From Fulvia fulva (Eukaryota; Ascomycota; Dothideomycetes; Mycosphaerellales; Mycosphaerellaceae), in contig NC_063014.1 in the NCBI RefSeq assembly GCF_020509005.1, positions 5,394,001 through 5,458,000 on the forward strand: a stretch of DNA of 64,000 nucleotides, in the 5' to 3' direction. A program made the position numbers and the translations under genes. The notes below the pieces were generated by a model. That model searched no databases. It was given only the letters and a program-made list of their open reading frames with translations, and was not told the origin of the DNA. Positions 12,771 through 23,779 of this stretch are shown in pieces (position 1 is the stretch's first letter; every line of letters starts with the position of its first letter).

Positions 12771-13302
12771 TCAGAGCTTTGGCCTCTGCTCAGCATGCGA
12801 GTCGTCCTCGCCGTACGACCAGATCCCACGCTCCGCAGGAAGTTTTTCCCCAGGGACCAGACCATGCTCGATTAGCGACTCTCTCGCTTGCCTGAGGACC
12901 ACTTTCGAAGGAGGCGGTCCTTTGCCCTTGGCACGCACAGAAGCCGACGGATACATCCAGGGTACAGTTCGCACGACGTCGGACTTGCGCATATTTTTGA
13001 CTTCAGCTTCTGTGAATCCTCCGCCTACAAAGATAACCATCGGGCTCCTGCCTTGATCTCTGTCCATATTGCTACTTTTGCCGGCAGTTGGTTTCGTGGA
13101 TGCGTCGACGAACAGTCGGGGCAGCTCAGCCATGGCTGCTTCCGTGTTATGGCAGACGTGGACGACTATTCGATGCATAAGCAACGATACACAACGAGGA
13201 GATGATGCTCGACTTACCGTCATACTTTGGAAGTATGCCACGGATGAAGCCATCGCAAGTCGCGGGGTCCTTGCCGCAAAGCACCATTGGATCAGAAGCC
13301 AT
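12771..13302 (-). CDS. Conserved-looking small protein, function unknown
   Basis: Two exons, 13218-13302 and 12771-13165, with a 51-nt GT..AG intron, give 159 aa. Splicing joins KYD to VVVHVCHNTEAAMAEL. The N-terminus reads MASDPMVLCGKDPATCDGF, and the middle holds a hydrophobic strand followed by VIFVGGGFTEAEVKN, which looks like a beta-alpha unit with a Gly-rich turn; a nucleotide-binding fold is possible but unproven. No signal peptide or membrane segment. I do not recognise the family. The intron splice sites are strong and frame is kept, which supports a real gene. Its 3' end faces the ANCHR-like gene. Confidence 0.65.
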
Positions 13303-13531
13303 GTTGTTCAAGTCCCGTCACTAGTGACACAATCGTTGATCGTGTAAGATCGTGCAAGATCATGCAAGATCATATCTGAACAGCAACCCTGCCCGAGGTG
13401 CACGGTGCTGAGCGTACCGCTGCATGGAATCCCGGGTCGAGTCTTCGGCAAGGCACAGGGCAGATGAACGCGTCTGAACCAGTACAGGATGTTAAGCAGC
13501 AGTGGGAAAGAAAGTACAATAGTACATTCGA

Positions 13532-14551
13532 CTATGAACCAACAGCCAACGGCCACGGAGAACCAAAAGCTCGATACCGCATTCCGTGCACCTTACACTC
13601 TTCCAAAGACGGGAAAGTCCTACTCAACCTAGGCGGCAGCGGATCTTCACCCGGCACTCCACTCACAAAGAACGTCTCCCAAACTCTCTTCCTCATAGCG
13701 TTGATCGTACCGAGCTCAGGGAGGGTGAAATCCTCGACGTCGTATGCGCCTCTCGAGACACATAGATCCATTTCCCTAATAGCCGCGATGCGCTCCTTGA
13801 GGGTGAAGTCGTAATCGACCACAAAGCGTCTACTAAGCCGCACCTGGAAAATCAGACGAATCTCGGAGCCGACTGTCACATTGCCGCTCATAGCAGCCAG
13901 TCTTGGCGCGACCTCGTCCCATGCATGAAAGAACCTCTCCAGGAAGGTATTATTCGTGATTGACCCTAGGTCGATGTGCACCGTCCGTAACTTGGACGTA
14001 ATGCGAGCCTGTCCGACGACAGCATCAAGTCGGTGCATAATTTCATCGAGATGCGGATCCCGCATCGCCATCGTTACGAACTGCAGCGTCTTGGGCTCGC
14101 TCCATTTCCCAATAATCTGCGCCGGTACAGGCCGCACGTGCCTCCGTGGCGATAGATCTCTCGCAGACAGCGGGGGTTTCAGCATAGAAGGACTGATCGC
14201 GCGGACTGCCTGCAGGTCCAGAAAGACTGGCACGCGAAAGTGGAAAGTGTTGAGCCAGTATGGAAGTCCTTTGCATTCGCCCCAGATCTGTTTGCAGGTC
14301 GATGCAAGCCAGGGCACACTACCAAGACCTGCGTGGTAGTTGTCGTGGGAGAAGTCGACCAAGATGCCGTCTGGTTCGTAAAAGACGAGCTCGTAGATGA
14401 TGTTGCGGATGTCGGCCGGGAGCTCTAGAAAGCCACAGCGTGTTGATGCTCTCATTTCGACAGGCCTGGGTAGGAGTTTCGGCAGGCCATTGTAGCTACT
14501 GACCAGAGCCGAGTCGTGGCGTACCCGGGAGGATCGTTTCGTTGTTGACAT
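13532..14551 (-). CDS. 2EXR/F-box-like domain protein
   Basis: Single exon, 339 aa. Residues about 38-66 read CGFLELPADIRNIIYELVF, the pattern of the short F-box-like/2EXR motif that opens many Dothideomycete proteins of unknown role, followed by a conserved-looking LASTCKQIWGE helix. F-box proteins recruit substrates to SCF ubiquitin ligases, but for this large fungal group that role is rarely shown. The rest has no recognised repeats. No signal peptide. Same strand as the gene downstream, 230 bp away. Confidence 0.75.
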   Translation of the reverse strand: MSTTKRSSRVRHDSALVSSYNGLPKLLPRPVEMRASTRCGFLELPADIRNIIYELVFYEPDGILVDFSHDNYHAGLGSVPWLASTCKQIWGECKGLPYWLNTFHFRVPVFLDLQAVRAISPSMLKPPLSARDLSPRRHVRPVPAQIIGKWSEPKTLQFVTMAMRDPHLDEIMHRLDAVVGQARITSKLRTVHIDLGSITNNTFLERFFHAWDEVAPRLAAMSGNVTVGSEIRLIFQVRLSRRFVVDYDFTLKERIAAIREMDLCVSRGAYDVEDFTLPELGTINAMRKRVWETFFVSGVPGEDPLPPRLSRTFPSLEECKVHGMRYRAFGSPWPLAVGS

Positions 14552-15326
14552 TGGACGATATAGGGATGTCGATCAATTTTTCGTGGCCTCAGAAGTTTTA
14601 TTGCTGCGAATGATGAATGTCTGGGTCCGCTTTAGAGAATCCTTGGCATGACTAGTCTTGATCATGTCTTTCTGGACTGGCTGCGGTCATGTGTCGGCGT
14701 CACTCGCGCGGGAGTGGCGGCAAAGGTCTCGTTGGTGGTGGGCCAGGCATAGGAGGGTACGCGCCAGGCATATCGTTGGCGTCTGACTTTTGTGTGATAA
14801 GATTTTGTTTTGGAAATCCACCACATGGCAGTCGTCTTCGTTATATTGGAATCCTTCTCACGATGCGCCAGTGATAGTCGTGCATCACAGTCTTTCTTTT
14901 GGATGATGTCTTGGTGGCTCGACGAATGGAACCCACCAGGATGGCGTGCGAACCGTGCAAGCAGTTTGGCGCTCTACGGCCTGCATCGCAGACTGTGTAG
15001 CCTGGTTGGAGTGAACAGGGCGCGACACTTTCAAGCGCCGCGGGCATCAATGAGAATGCAGATGATGGTAGCTGCGCCACAGCTTGGTAGCAGCGGCAAG
15101 TCAAAGTCGTAGCGCATCCATGGGTCAGATGAGTCCAACCGAACGTTGTGTTCCCGGAACGGGCGAATACAATTGAGACGTCACCTTCTGGCAAGCAGTG
15201 CTCTGTCTTACGTGCGAGAGACGCCTGCGATGCCGGACGCGTGTCGAGCCTGTCTGACGACCATTGAGCCGCCTTCGCGTACCGTCTCAATCGCCTGGAC
15301 AAGAGGCTTGGCGTGTGATGCAGACT
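14552..15326. other. Intergenic, no gene seen
   Basis: About 775 bp of normal composition. Short overlapping open frames exist on both strands but none has family resemblance or splice support. Confidence 0.5.
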
Positions 15327-17071
15327 CTACCGCAATTCGAAAGCACCTGCACAGCCGGGTGCACTGATACTTCTCGTGGCTGTGCTGTGTAGTTCCCGGG
15401 TACGAGGCAGAGTTTGTTCCCGGTCGTGCTCTACGAATGCGTACACTTGCTTGAGCATTTTCCCATTCCAGTTCTCAGCATATGGGAACGTACGCAGCGA
15501 CTCCTCAAAGGTGGCAAGAGTCGAGATTCTCATCTTTTTTGCGATGTCTCGAAGGCTGTTGGACAGCCACACGGGGCGGTTGTCTTTAGACTGCTCCACC
15601 ACAGACTGACGCCTGATCAGCCTTGCAGCGACGTTGAACAGTACCCACAACAGTGCATCGAGCTTCCCACCACACAGGGTCCATTTGTCTCGAAAGTGAG
15701 CCATAGGCACGTTCGACATGCCGTCGACCAGAATGTCCACAGCTCGCCTGGGTCAGGGTCCCAGATTCCAGGTCGGCTTGAGGCACGAACTGGGACGACA
15801 TGCCCCAGTACTGTACCCTGGACGCCAGTAAGAACGCCCGATGTGGACTGTGCTTAAGAGGATTTGTCCAGTCTCGCTTTCCTTCCAGGCGCTCACGTAG
15901 ATTTGTCAACTGATACGCAAGATCGTAAGATAGTGTCCAAGGTGAGCTTACTCCAGTATCGCCACCTGCGGGTGTGTCGTACGCAGCCGCGAGCGAGTGG
16001 AGCATATGCAACATTGTCCTGAACCTCTTGGTGCTTAATTCGGAAGATGCGGGCATGCTAAGCACATTGCAGTCGGCCAGGAAGACTACACGCTGGTCCC
16101 GGGCGCGTGCTAGCGTTGAGTCATGTCGCTCAATGCCTTGTGCCTTCGAAACGCCAGGCACACGTCGAGTGGCACCCATCAGGTTCATATCTGCCCACGT
16201 GATGAAGTCTTGCAGGGTCGCGTCACACTCTTGATGATCAATTCGATAGTCAGCGAAGACGCACAGCCACAATGCCTCGAGTTCCTTTCCCTTGGCCTGC
16301 GATGTCACTGCGGAAATGGCGAGCATGTGGGACATGGCAGCTTCAAAGTCCTTCTCGATAAATGCAGTCTTGCAAAGCAGACACATGGCCGCGAACGCCG
16401 TACGCCGGACATTTCCATCTATACACAGATCATGTCAGGACGACTGTGCGTTACACGTGAGCGGTGAACATGTTGAAGAACGTACTCTGTATATCTGCGG
16501 CCATCAAACACATAGCCTTGCCTTTGTGCGTATAGTAGGACTTGCTTCTCGGGAGACCTCTTACCGATGCTTCCTTGGCAGCATTGATGGAAAAGAACAG
16601 CTCTCTTAGGATAGGGTCCTCCTTTGAGAATGCCCAAAAGCGCCGGTTCCAGGATATACGACACTGTTCGATCCAGTCAGCATAATAATCGCCAGATGGA
16701 AAGTACGAGTGCCACCAGGACGCTTGGGAGAACGCAACATCCTCGTCGGACGCGATAGCCAACGTAGGATCTGGCGTGTACTCCCGCTCACAGCCAGCTT
16801 TGGTCCTTGCATTTTTCGAAGACATTAAACGACCTCGCCCTGCATGAGGCTGCTTACTGACCGTCCTTCGCATGTCTGTGAGCTTCTTTGTCGGCATGTG
16901 TGGTCGAGATTTGAGCTTGACAGAATCCTGGCACTCGCTTGGTTGTGTCAGAGATTGTGGCTTACGGAGATAGTTGAGCATGACATGCTGGCGCACGGCT
17001 GTAGCAGTCTCGCTTCGTCTATCGATCCACAGCTCCTTTTGATCCACCCACACAAGATCTTGGTCAGACAT
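15327..17071 (-). pseudogene. Fungal transcription-factor-like protein (no Zn cluster), frame interrupted
   Basis: Exon 1 is 16486-17071 and opens with MSDQDLVWVDQ and a basic region, then SWWHSYFPSGDYY and DPILRELFFSIN. A 67-nt intron (GTACGT..GTATAG, with CTGAC) leads to exon 2 from 16418, joining DIQ to NGNVRRTAFAAMCLL. The arrangement, a short acidic/basic N-terminus followed by a helical Fungal_trans_2-type regulatory domain without a Zn2Cys6 cluster, matches a common fungal protein type. The open frame stops being convincing near 15820-15740: the C-terminal part (ILVDGMSNVPMAHFRDK, LDALLWVLFNVAARLI) is in another frame, and no good donor/acceptor pair bridges the two. Either two small indels broke it or a junction uses unusual splice sites. 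DNA binding is not shown by the sequence. Confidence 0.55.
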
Positions 17072-18107
17072 TGTGCTCGGCTGTTATTGATCAGTATGGC
17101 GAGAGCTGCTGAAACCTGTCAGTGATCACTTCGGGAAATATCGATTTTGGAAGTAAGTCGGTCCAGCACTGGGTTCCCCTTGAGACGCTATTCGAACGCG
17201 TCCTCTTGAAATGCTAGCCATTGCGCTGCAGCGTCCGAGGATATATCGCAGGCTGACTCCTTGGCATCTGGAGAAGCAGTAAGGAGGGCACAGACCATCA
17301 TTGCCTCAAAGTACAGTAGAACAGCGCCGGAATCTCCAGCTTCGTAGTAAACGTTCAACGCCAGTCAGTGTTCATCATTCCCGCGGAGACGACCTCTGTA
17401 GCATTGGGACATCCAGCAATGTGCTCTACTTTCCACTGCAATGCTTTCACGTGCTTCTACAGTGACAGTGCCATCGTGAACAGACACTAGGGCCTGGTCA
17501 ACAAGCGGACCGCACCGATGGTCTACATGTAGGCCATTGCATCATATGTGTGAGTACTGGCGGAGAACTGGCGAAGTGCGGTCCCGGACCAGGAAAGCCA
17601 GGTGGTTCCGCGCTTTCATAGGAGCGTCGAGGCGTCAGCTGTGTCGGAGTCAATGACCAGGCAGCATCGTGTCGATGTTGGAGCCATTGGTGCAGGTTGT
17701 TGTTTGGGAGATGCACTTGACTCCAGAGTTCTTTCCCTCTCTCTTGTTTTGGAGCTAGTCTGCATTGGGCGCCTCGGCCTCGGCACGACTGGTCACGATG
17801 CTTGGCAAAGAAAGCGTGTCAGGACATGCGAAGAAGCAACGACTCGTGGCACACAACACCAGTACGAATCGGTGCAGTCACGAGGCACAAGGCACACGGC
17901 ATGAGCATCGAGTCGCTGGGGCTCGTAGAGCGCATTGGTGGTGGCTATGCCCATGCCAGGCGCCTAGAGGCAAAGATCCTCGGGCATGGGCACATCTTTA
18001 CCGGCGTTCTTCGAGACACACTGCCCGCCCACATGCACGCACCAACCGCACTCCTGACTTCCACAGCATTCAAACACCGTCAAACCACGGCTTTCCCCTC
18101 ATACCTC
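17072..18107. other. Intergenic, no gene seen
   Basis: About 1 kb. Open frames of up to 182 codons on the plus strand (17765-18313) are low-complexity, His/Arg-rich and antisense to the MRJP-like gene end; I take them as chance. Upstream region of the transcription-factor-like gene. Confidence 0.5.
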
Positions 18108-19196
18108 TACGCATGATCAATCGGCCACGGTCCCGCATCAATCGGATACGTAAAAATATCATTAGGCCCCTCAGCCATCCATCCATCAGCCCCCGGCCGC
18201 ATCTGCGAACCAGGCAGCCACAACTTCCTATCCGCCGTAATCCACATCAAATCCGTCCAAACCAGCGAGCGCCTCATCCCGCACCAGAATCGTCGCTCGT
18301 CCTTCCGGCGTGACCTTCCAAATCGCTAGAAGGTCCGTGTCGCTTACATGGACGTTCCCATCCGCATCGATTGTCGAACCACCCGTGCTTGGTGTGGTGG
18401 CGAAGGGTGTCGCGTAGCTGCCGAGTGACCTGGCCAGAGTGGAGCTCGTCAGAGTTGCGTCGACGTATGCAGTTTCGATGCGATACAGGCCGCCGTTGCA
18501 GGGTTGGTACTAGAGGTACGTGCCATCCGGTGAGACTTCGATCTGGTCTAGCCCGACTGCCAACGTGCTGCCCGCGGCGCCGTAGCCGGGGACGAGAGAT
18601 CCGTTGTAGGACATGGGGTAGTATGCAGTCGCCGATGGATCGTTAGCGAGTACACGCACGCCATTTCCGGTGATTAGGTTGAGGACGAGCAGAGCGCCGG
18701 CGGTGTCGCTCAGGTAGGCTACATCCCTACCGGCGTTGAAGCGCACGTCGTCGATGCCGCTGTTCGAGGCGAAGATTGAGTCTAGGTAGTAGATACGGTC
18801 CACGGTGTCGTTGGAGAGGTTCACACCAACTAGTTTCGTGCTACCGTTGACGCCCTGTGAGCCACCGTCCACGAGCCAGTAGCGGCCGTCAGGACCGATC
18901 CGCGCGCCGTCGATGCTCACGAACTGCTTGCGAGGATTCGACTCTGGGTTGCTGGCGTTGTAGGAGTTCCAGGCAGCGTCGGGATATAGGACTGTGGTGT
19001 TGTCGTTGAGGAGCTCCACGGTCTGCGGTGGCAAGGTGGTGGAGTAACGCTGGGAGAGAAATTTGCGGCCAGAGGCGGAGATGAAGATGCCTTGGGTAGC
19101 ACGCTCGAGCGAGTAGACGAGTTCAAGGCCTGGGGCGTATGCAGTCGCTAGGGAGCCATGGATTAATAGGCCACGCGCGAGGGTGGAGAGCTTCAT
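18108..19196 (-). pseudogene. MRJP/yellow-like secreted protein, broken by a stop and a frameshift
   Basis: The reading frame starts at 19196 with a signal peptide (MKLSTLARGLLIHGSLATAYA) and continues through a beta-propeller-like protein of the major royal jelly protein/yellow family (VSIDGARIGPDGRYWLVDGG, GIDDVRFN, GLDQIEVSPDGTYL). A TAG at 18510-18512 interrupts it; the same frame then continues YQPCNGGLYRIETAYVD and VSDTDLLAIWKVTPEG. Near 18265-18280 the frame shifts by one, and the C-terminal block LMWITADRKLWLPGSQM ends at 18108. Apart from these two lesions the gene is complete, at about 360 residues. The stop would be a Tyr or similar codon (TAC to TAG). Fungal members are secreted and of unknown function. 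A recent pseudogene or a sequence error are both possible. Confidence 0.8.
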
Positions 19197-19269
19197 ATTC
19201 GATGAAAGCTAGAGGGAGGACGATGGGGTGTTGTTTGATGTGACTTCGGGTGTAAGGCCTTGCGGCGAG

Positions 19270-19281
19270 ACTATATATACA
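19270..19281 (-). promoter_or_regulatory. TATA-like element upstream of the MRJP-like gene
   Basis: GTATATATAG on the minus strand, about 75-85 bp before the ATG at 19196, a plausible distance for a fungal TATA box. Confidence 0.45.
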
Positions 19282-19604
19282 TAGTCGCCGAGTGCCCAAC
19301 TTTGCAACCCTTAGACGGCCCAGGGCGCTAGCATCATACGCCTCTAGCAAATGCGTAAGTGACGCGCAATGGCATATGAGTATCGTTTCAGCAGATCGCT
19401 ACAGAGCCACATAGTCGTCTGAGTAGCACGAAAAATTCATGCTTTTGTACTCAAGCAGTAAGGGCTGTAAAAGGACCTCCGGGGCTGCTCGAACGAGCGA
19501 GGTGGGTGGGTACTTGGGGATGCCATAAAATCGTCACAGCGTGGACAAGTAGATTCTCTATTCCATCCCCATCTCAATCATCGTCCATAACTTGTTAATA
19601 AACC
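19282..19604. other. Intergenic between the alpha-glucosidase 3' end and the MRJP-like promoter
   Basis: About 320 bp without a gene. The two neighbours are on the same strand, so it contains the MRJP-like promoter and, further away, the upstream side of its regulatory region; no motif is clear. Confidence 0.4.
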
Positions 19605-22598
19605 TCACAAAATCTCCACCTCCCGCGGCCCCGTCAAAGGAATCGCAAGAACAACCACCCTCTTCAGAGTCCTCTCATCATACTCAACATTCTCAAACTC
19701 CCTCTCCGGCGCCTCACTGACGCCCAGCAGCGTAACACTCTCAATCCTCACGCCAGCATCATACTCGAAGCTCCCCGTCATGCTCAGCTTCCCACTCTCG
19801 TACTTGAACTCAATCTCCGAAACCGCATCCTGCACCAACGACTCGCCATCGTCCAGATACAGGAAGCCTTCCGCCATGCCATCCAGACCTGGCGCAATGA
19901 CGATGTTGAACCCTTTCGTGCGCAGTGCGGTCGTGGTATTAGCGCTCTCGACGCGCTGCGGGAAAATGTGCCCGCCCTTATAGTGGACTGGGATTTTGTC
20001 GTATGGCACTTCAGCAGTGACATATGCGCCCTCGCCACGGACTGGTTTGCCGGTGGCGAAGTCGTAGAAGATATCGTCGGGGAGGTAGTATCGCACGCTA
20101 GTGGAGTTCTCCTCAGTAACCGGACTAACTAAGATCCCGTCGCCGTAGAAGAATTGAAGGTCGATAGGGTAGGTATTGGGGTCTTCGGGGTAGTTGAAGA
20201 AGAGCGGGTTCAGACATGGCAGGCCGGTTTGGTTCTGACGGTAGATGGCTGTGTAGATGTAGTCGAGGAGCAAGTAGCGCATCCGGATGCCGTTGCGGGC
20301 AGCGCTGGCGACGATGGGCCAGCGGTAGAATTCTTGGTCGATGGAGGAGATTTCGGCGTGGTTGCGGAAGAAGGTGCTGAAGGAGCCGAGGGTTGCCCAG
20401 CGGGCGCAGAGAGTGTCGGTTGTGTTGCCGCCAAAGCCACAGACGTCGGAGCCTACGACTGGAATCTGGTATAAGGAGGCGAATTGTAGCTGCTGGCTGA
20501 TCGAGATCCTGTACCACAGCCAGCCGGAAACATTGTCGCCAAGCCAGTGAGAGGCATCCTTGCCAGCACCGGCGAACGTCGATCGAGTGATGACAAGAGG
20601 GCGCACATCAGGTCTTCTCGCAAGCATCGCATTCTTCGAGTAAGTGCTCATCATCGTCCCGTACAAGTTGTGAACGTCATACTCAACGAGGCCTCCTGAG
20701 TGCACCAAGTCCGTGTCTGCGGTACCTTCCGCCAGGGTTGGACCAGCTCCATTTTGGATCATGTAGGGAGGTAGGATATACTCGCGGTTGGGCAGACCAA
20801 GACACTCTCCAGGACCGCAGCCAGATCCTGACTGTTTACCCTGCTGCCAGCCGCCCTTACTAGGCTTGTGGCTTTGACCATGCCAGTGACCACTGCCGCG
20901 ACCGCGACCGTGTGGCTTTGCACGTTGATCGCGCTTAGACACAGCTACGGGGTGCTTCTCATCGCCATTCGCGAAGTTCGGCTGTAAACTGGCTGGGAAT
21001 CCAGGAATCGGAGCATCTGGGCCACCACGGACTGGAGGTGGTTCAGGCGGGTTGCCTTCTTCTTCTGCGAAACCTGTGGGGCTGTTGCATGGGTATGGTC
21101 GGTTACAGAAATTTGCCGGTTCGTTCATGTCGATCCACAGAGCGTCAATGTCCGGTCCCTGTACGCCGTTGAAGAACGTGGTGAACTGCTCGTTCCAGTA
21201 GGCACTCGCATTGGGATGGAACCAATCAGGGAAGACAGTGGGTCCAGGCCAGACTACACCTTGATACAAGCTCCCATTCGATTCTTTCAGGAAGGTGTTG
21301 TAGTCTATACCACGATCGAGAGCATCATTTGAGCCGGCTGACCAGACTGCAGGGTCAACCATGACGATGTAGTGCTGATCGCGGGCATGGATCGTGTTAA
21401 CTAGGTCAGTAACGAGATGTGCTGGGAAGCGTTCGGGGTCAAGAGTAAAGACCCTCCTCAGGTCCATGTCTACGAAAAGTCGTCAGCCCCAAGTATTTCT
21501 CAGCTAGCGCAAAAGCTCGAACAGCATTTTGCGACAGTGTTACTCACAGTCAATGTCGGTCCACATCGTTTCTAGAGGAATGTCGGCTTCGGAGTAGTTT
21601 GCTACCACTTCAGCCACTTGGTAGACGTCGCGATATCCGTATTTGCACTGCGATGTGAAAGTATTAGTAATGGCCTTTATTTTCCTAAAACACCACCAAC
21701 TCACCTGATGGAATCCAAGTCCCCAATATGGTGTCATCAAAGGCAGCTCTGCAATCTCAGCATACTGTTGAGCCACGTCCTTCGGCGACGGTCCTGCAAT
21801 GAAGTAGAAATCGAGGACGCCTCCAATGATGTTGTACTCCAGAGTTTGACCATCCTTATCGTCAATGTAGATGTCCATACCATTCGAGTTGAGCAAGAAG
21901 ACACCATGCGTCTTTGCTCCCGCCTCATCCTTTCGGTGCTCAAAGTATATCGGGTGCGCTCCATACAGATTCTCGCCCTGCGGCAGGGAATACGCATCTC
22001 TAGTCCAGATGGTCCTGGTATAGTTCGTGGAATTCAGCATGAACGAGTCGCTATGCTCGCCGAGGCCGTAGAGATGAGGGTCTTCTGGCAGCTTGGTCTT
22101 CAAGTGCACGTATTGGCTCTCGAAGACTAGCTTGCTGCCACTGGTGTCGAACAGCACTTCTCCAGAATCTGTGCGAGAGACTGAGAAGGAGAATGGCTCG
22201 GCGACGAAGTCGAATTTGAGCTGGGAGTCTTCTTGTGAGCACCATTGTCCGTAGCCAGGCCGGGGGAAGATCTCGTCCGGGACTTGGTAGACGGTGTTGT
22301 TCGTGTCCAGGATCTTGACATGTAGTCTTTCGGCTGTTTGATACTCGACCTCTAGCTTGAGATCCGGTAGGTCAATGCCGTAAAGGTTGCAGGCTTCGCC
22401 GGCCAAGGTGAGGTCCGCATGAAAGCCAGACTTTGTTTTCCCATAGTTCTTCGCAATGTAACCAGGACATGGTGACAGGTCTTTGGTGTATAGTTCAGGT
22501 TCTGGAGCTTCGCCTGAAGTGCTGTCAACGCCTTCCTGGGCTTGAGCATAAACTGCTGCTGCCCATAAGGCAGTCCTCAACAGAGCCCGACCAAGCAT
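19605..22598 (-). CDS. Secreted alpha-glucosidase, glycoside hydrolase family 31
   Basis: Three exons, 21705-22598, 21548-21647 and 19605-21469, give 952 aa; the introns are 57 and 78 nt, and splicing joins GFHQ to CKYGYRDV and TDID to YMDLRR. A signal peptide ([19 protein letters not shown]) indicates secretion. The ATG at 22598 is preferred to an upstream one because it opens directly on the signal peptide. The GH31 nucleophile is Asp445 in [11 protein letters not shown]; the acid/base is about Asp643 in [19 protein letters not shown] near the C-terminus is also family-typical. GH31 enzymes of this type release glucose from maltose, starch ends or related alpha-glucosides. A charged, Gly/His-rich insert (about residues 505-545) interrupts the barrel domain, a usual loop in fungal secreted members. 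Intact. Confidence 0.93.
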
Positions 22599-23779
22599 GT
22601 TGCAAGAGATCGGCAGTACTACTGCTCGTGGAGAAAGCAATGGAAGAGGATCATGGGCCTTTTATACTCACCATCATGATCCTTGACGACATGCACGATG
22701 TCACGCTGTAGCGGGTCTCTCGAATACCACGATATGACTTCGCCAAGCACAAAGGATGCAATCAGGATCCTAAATGACCGTCGCATGCATCGCAACCTTG
22801 CAAATCGAGCAGTGATGTTGTGCGAGCGGGCGCTGTTCGACCGAAAGGAAGCATGATCTGCTTTGCCCGGCAGCATTGTCGGAGCTTCTGCTTCATTGCC
22901 AAGATGGCTGCTCCACAAGCTCTGCCGTGGTTTGAGGGGAAAGTGCTTGGTGTTGGAAGATTTGGGTGGGAGAAGAAACCGAAGCATCCGGTTGCTGTGT
23001 CATGGCGTCGGTTGTTGCGTGGTGATACTGCGTGGAAGCAGCATTGTGTGCTCCGTGACGATGGGGTCGTGTCACTGTCGTGTTTGCATGGAGAGATCCT
23101 TGAGCGATTCCCGTGACAAGGTGCGCCCATGTGCCATAATGTCTGTCGCGCCTCAAAGATGCGTCAAGAGCGATCGACTTGCGAACGACTTCAACAGTGT
23201 AATGCAACTAATGTTTTGTGGAAGTTGTAACAGCTCCGCCATTCATAGCTAGACCGCTGTCATGGTCTGAGCAGGAGACATAATCTTCCAAGACGCTTCT
23301 TTCTACGATACATCCATACTCTGCATTCATCGAGCATGTAACATACACAGAGCACAGTCCGGAGATCCTAGTGCCCTCGTATCTCTGATCGCACCTGGGA
23401 GTAAGCCATAGGCCCGCTGATCGCAGGTATGACTCCCATCAGGGCTTTCCGAAGATATCTCCGTTCATTTGTAAGCCCTTCACAAAGATATGAAATCGCA
23501 GGATGAAAGCACCAGAGCAGGGTAGATCACTCTCACTGTAACAGCGATTCGCAGTAATCTGTTCATCAAGTGGTGGTCGAAGACGTATGATGGGTTGCGG
23601 CAGAATAATGTGAGATCCACGACCCAACACTGGAAGCCTTGCTCGCCACGAAAGGGATCAAGCCAAAACCCATGGAGGAGGCAGTTCGCGAGATGCTGTC
23701 CAGTTAGGAGGTGATAAACACGACTCATGTATATTCCACCGGGGGTATCAAATCCATCATAACACTCCACTCTGCTAAT
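22599..23779. other. Intergenic, no gene seen
   Basis: About 1.2 kb of ordinary composition upstream of the alpha-glucosidase. Overlapping open frames of about 100 codons on both strands near 22820-23250 have no recognisable domain. Confidence 0.5.

Noticed and set aside
15743..15896. 154-nt intron in the TF-like gene (donor GTGAGC, acceptor GCGAG)
   Set aside because: Phase fits but it would remove well-formed coding sequence (RAFLLASRVQYWGMS), so I did not adopt it.
17765..18313. 182-codon plus-strand open frame
   Set aside because: His/Arg/Pro-rich low-complexity reading, antisense to the MRJP-like C-terminus.
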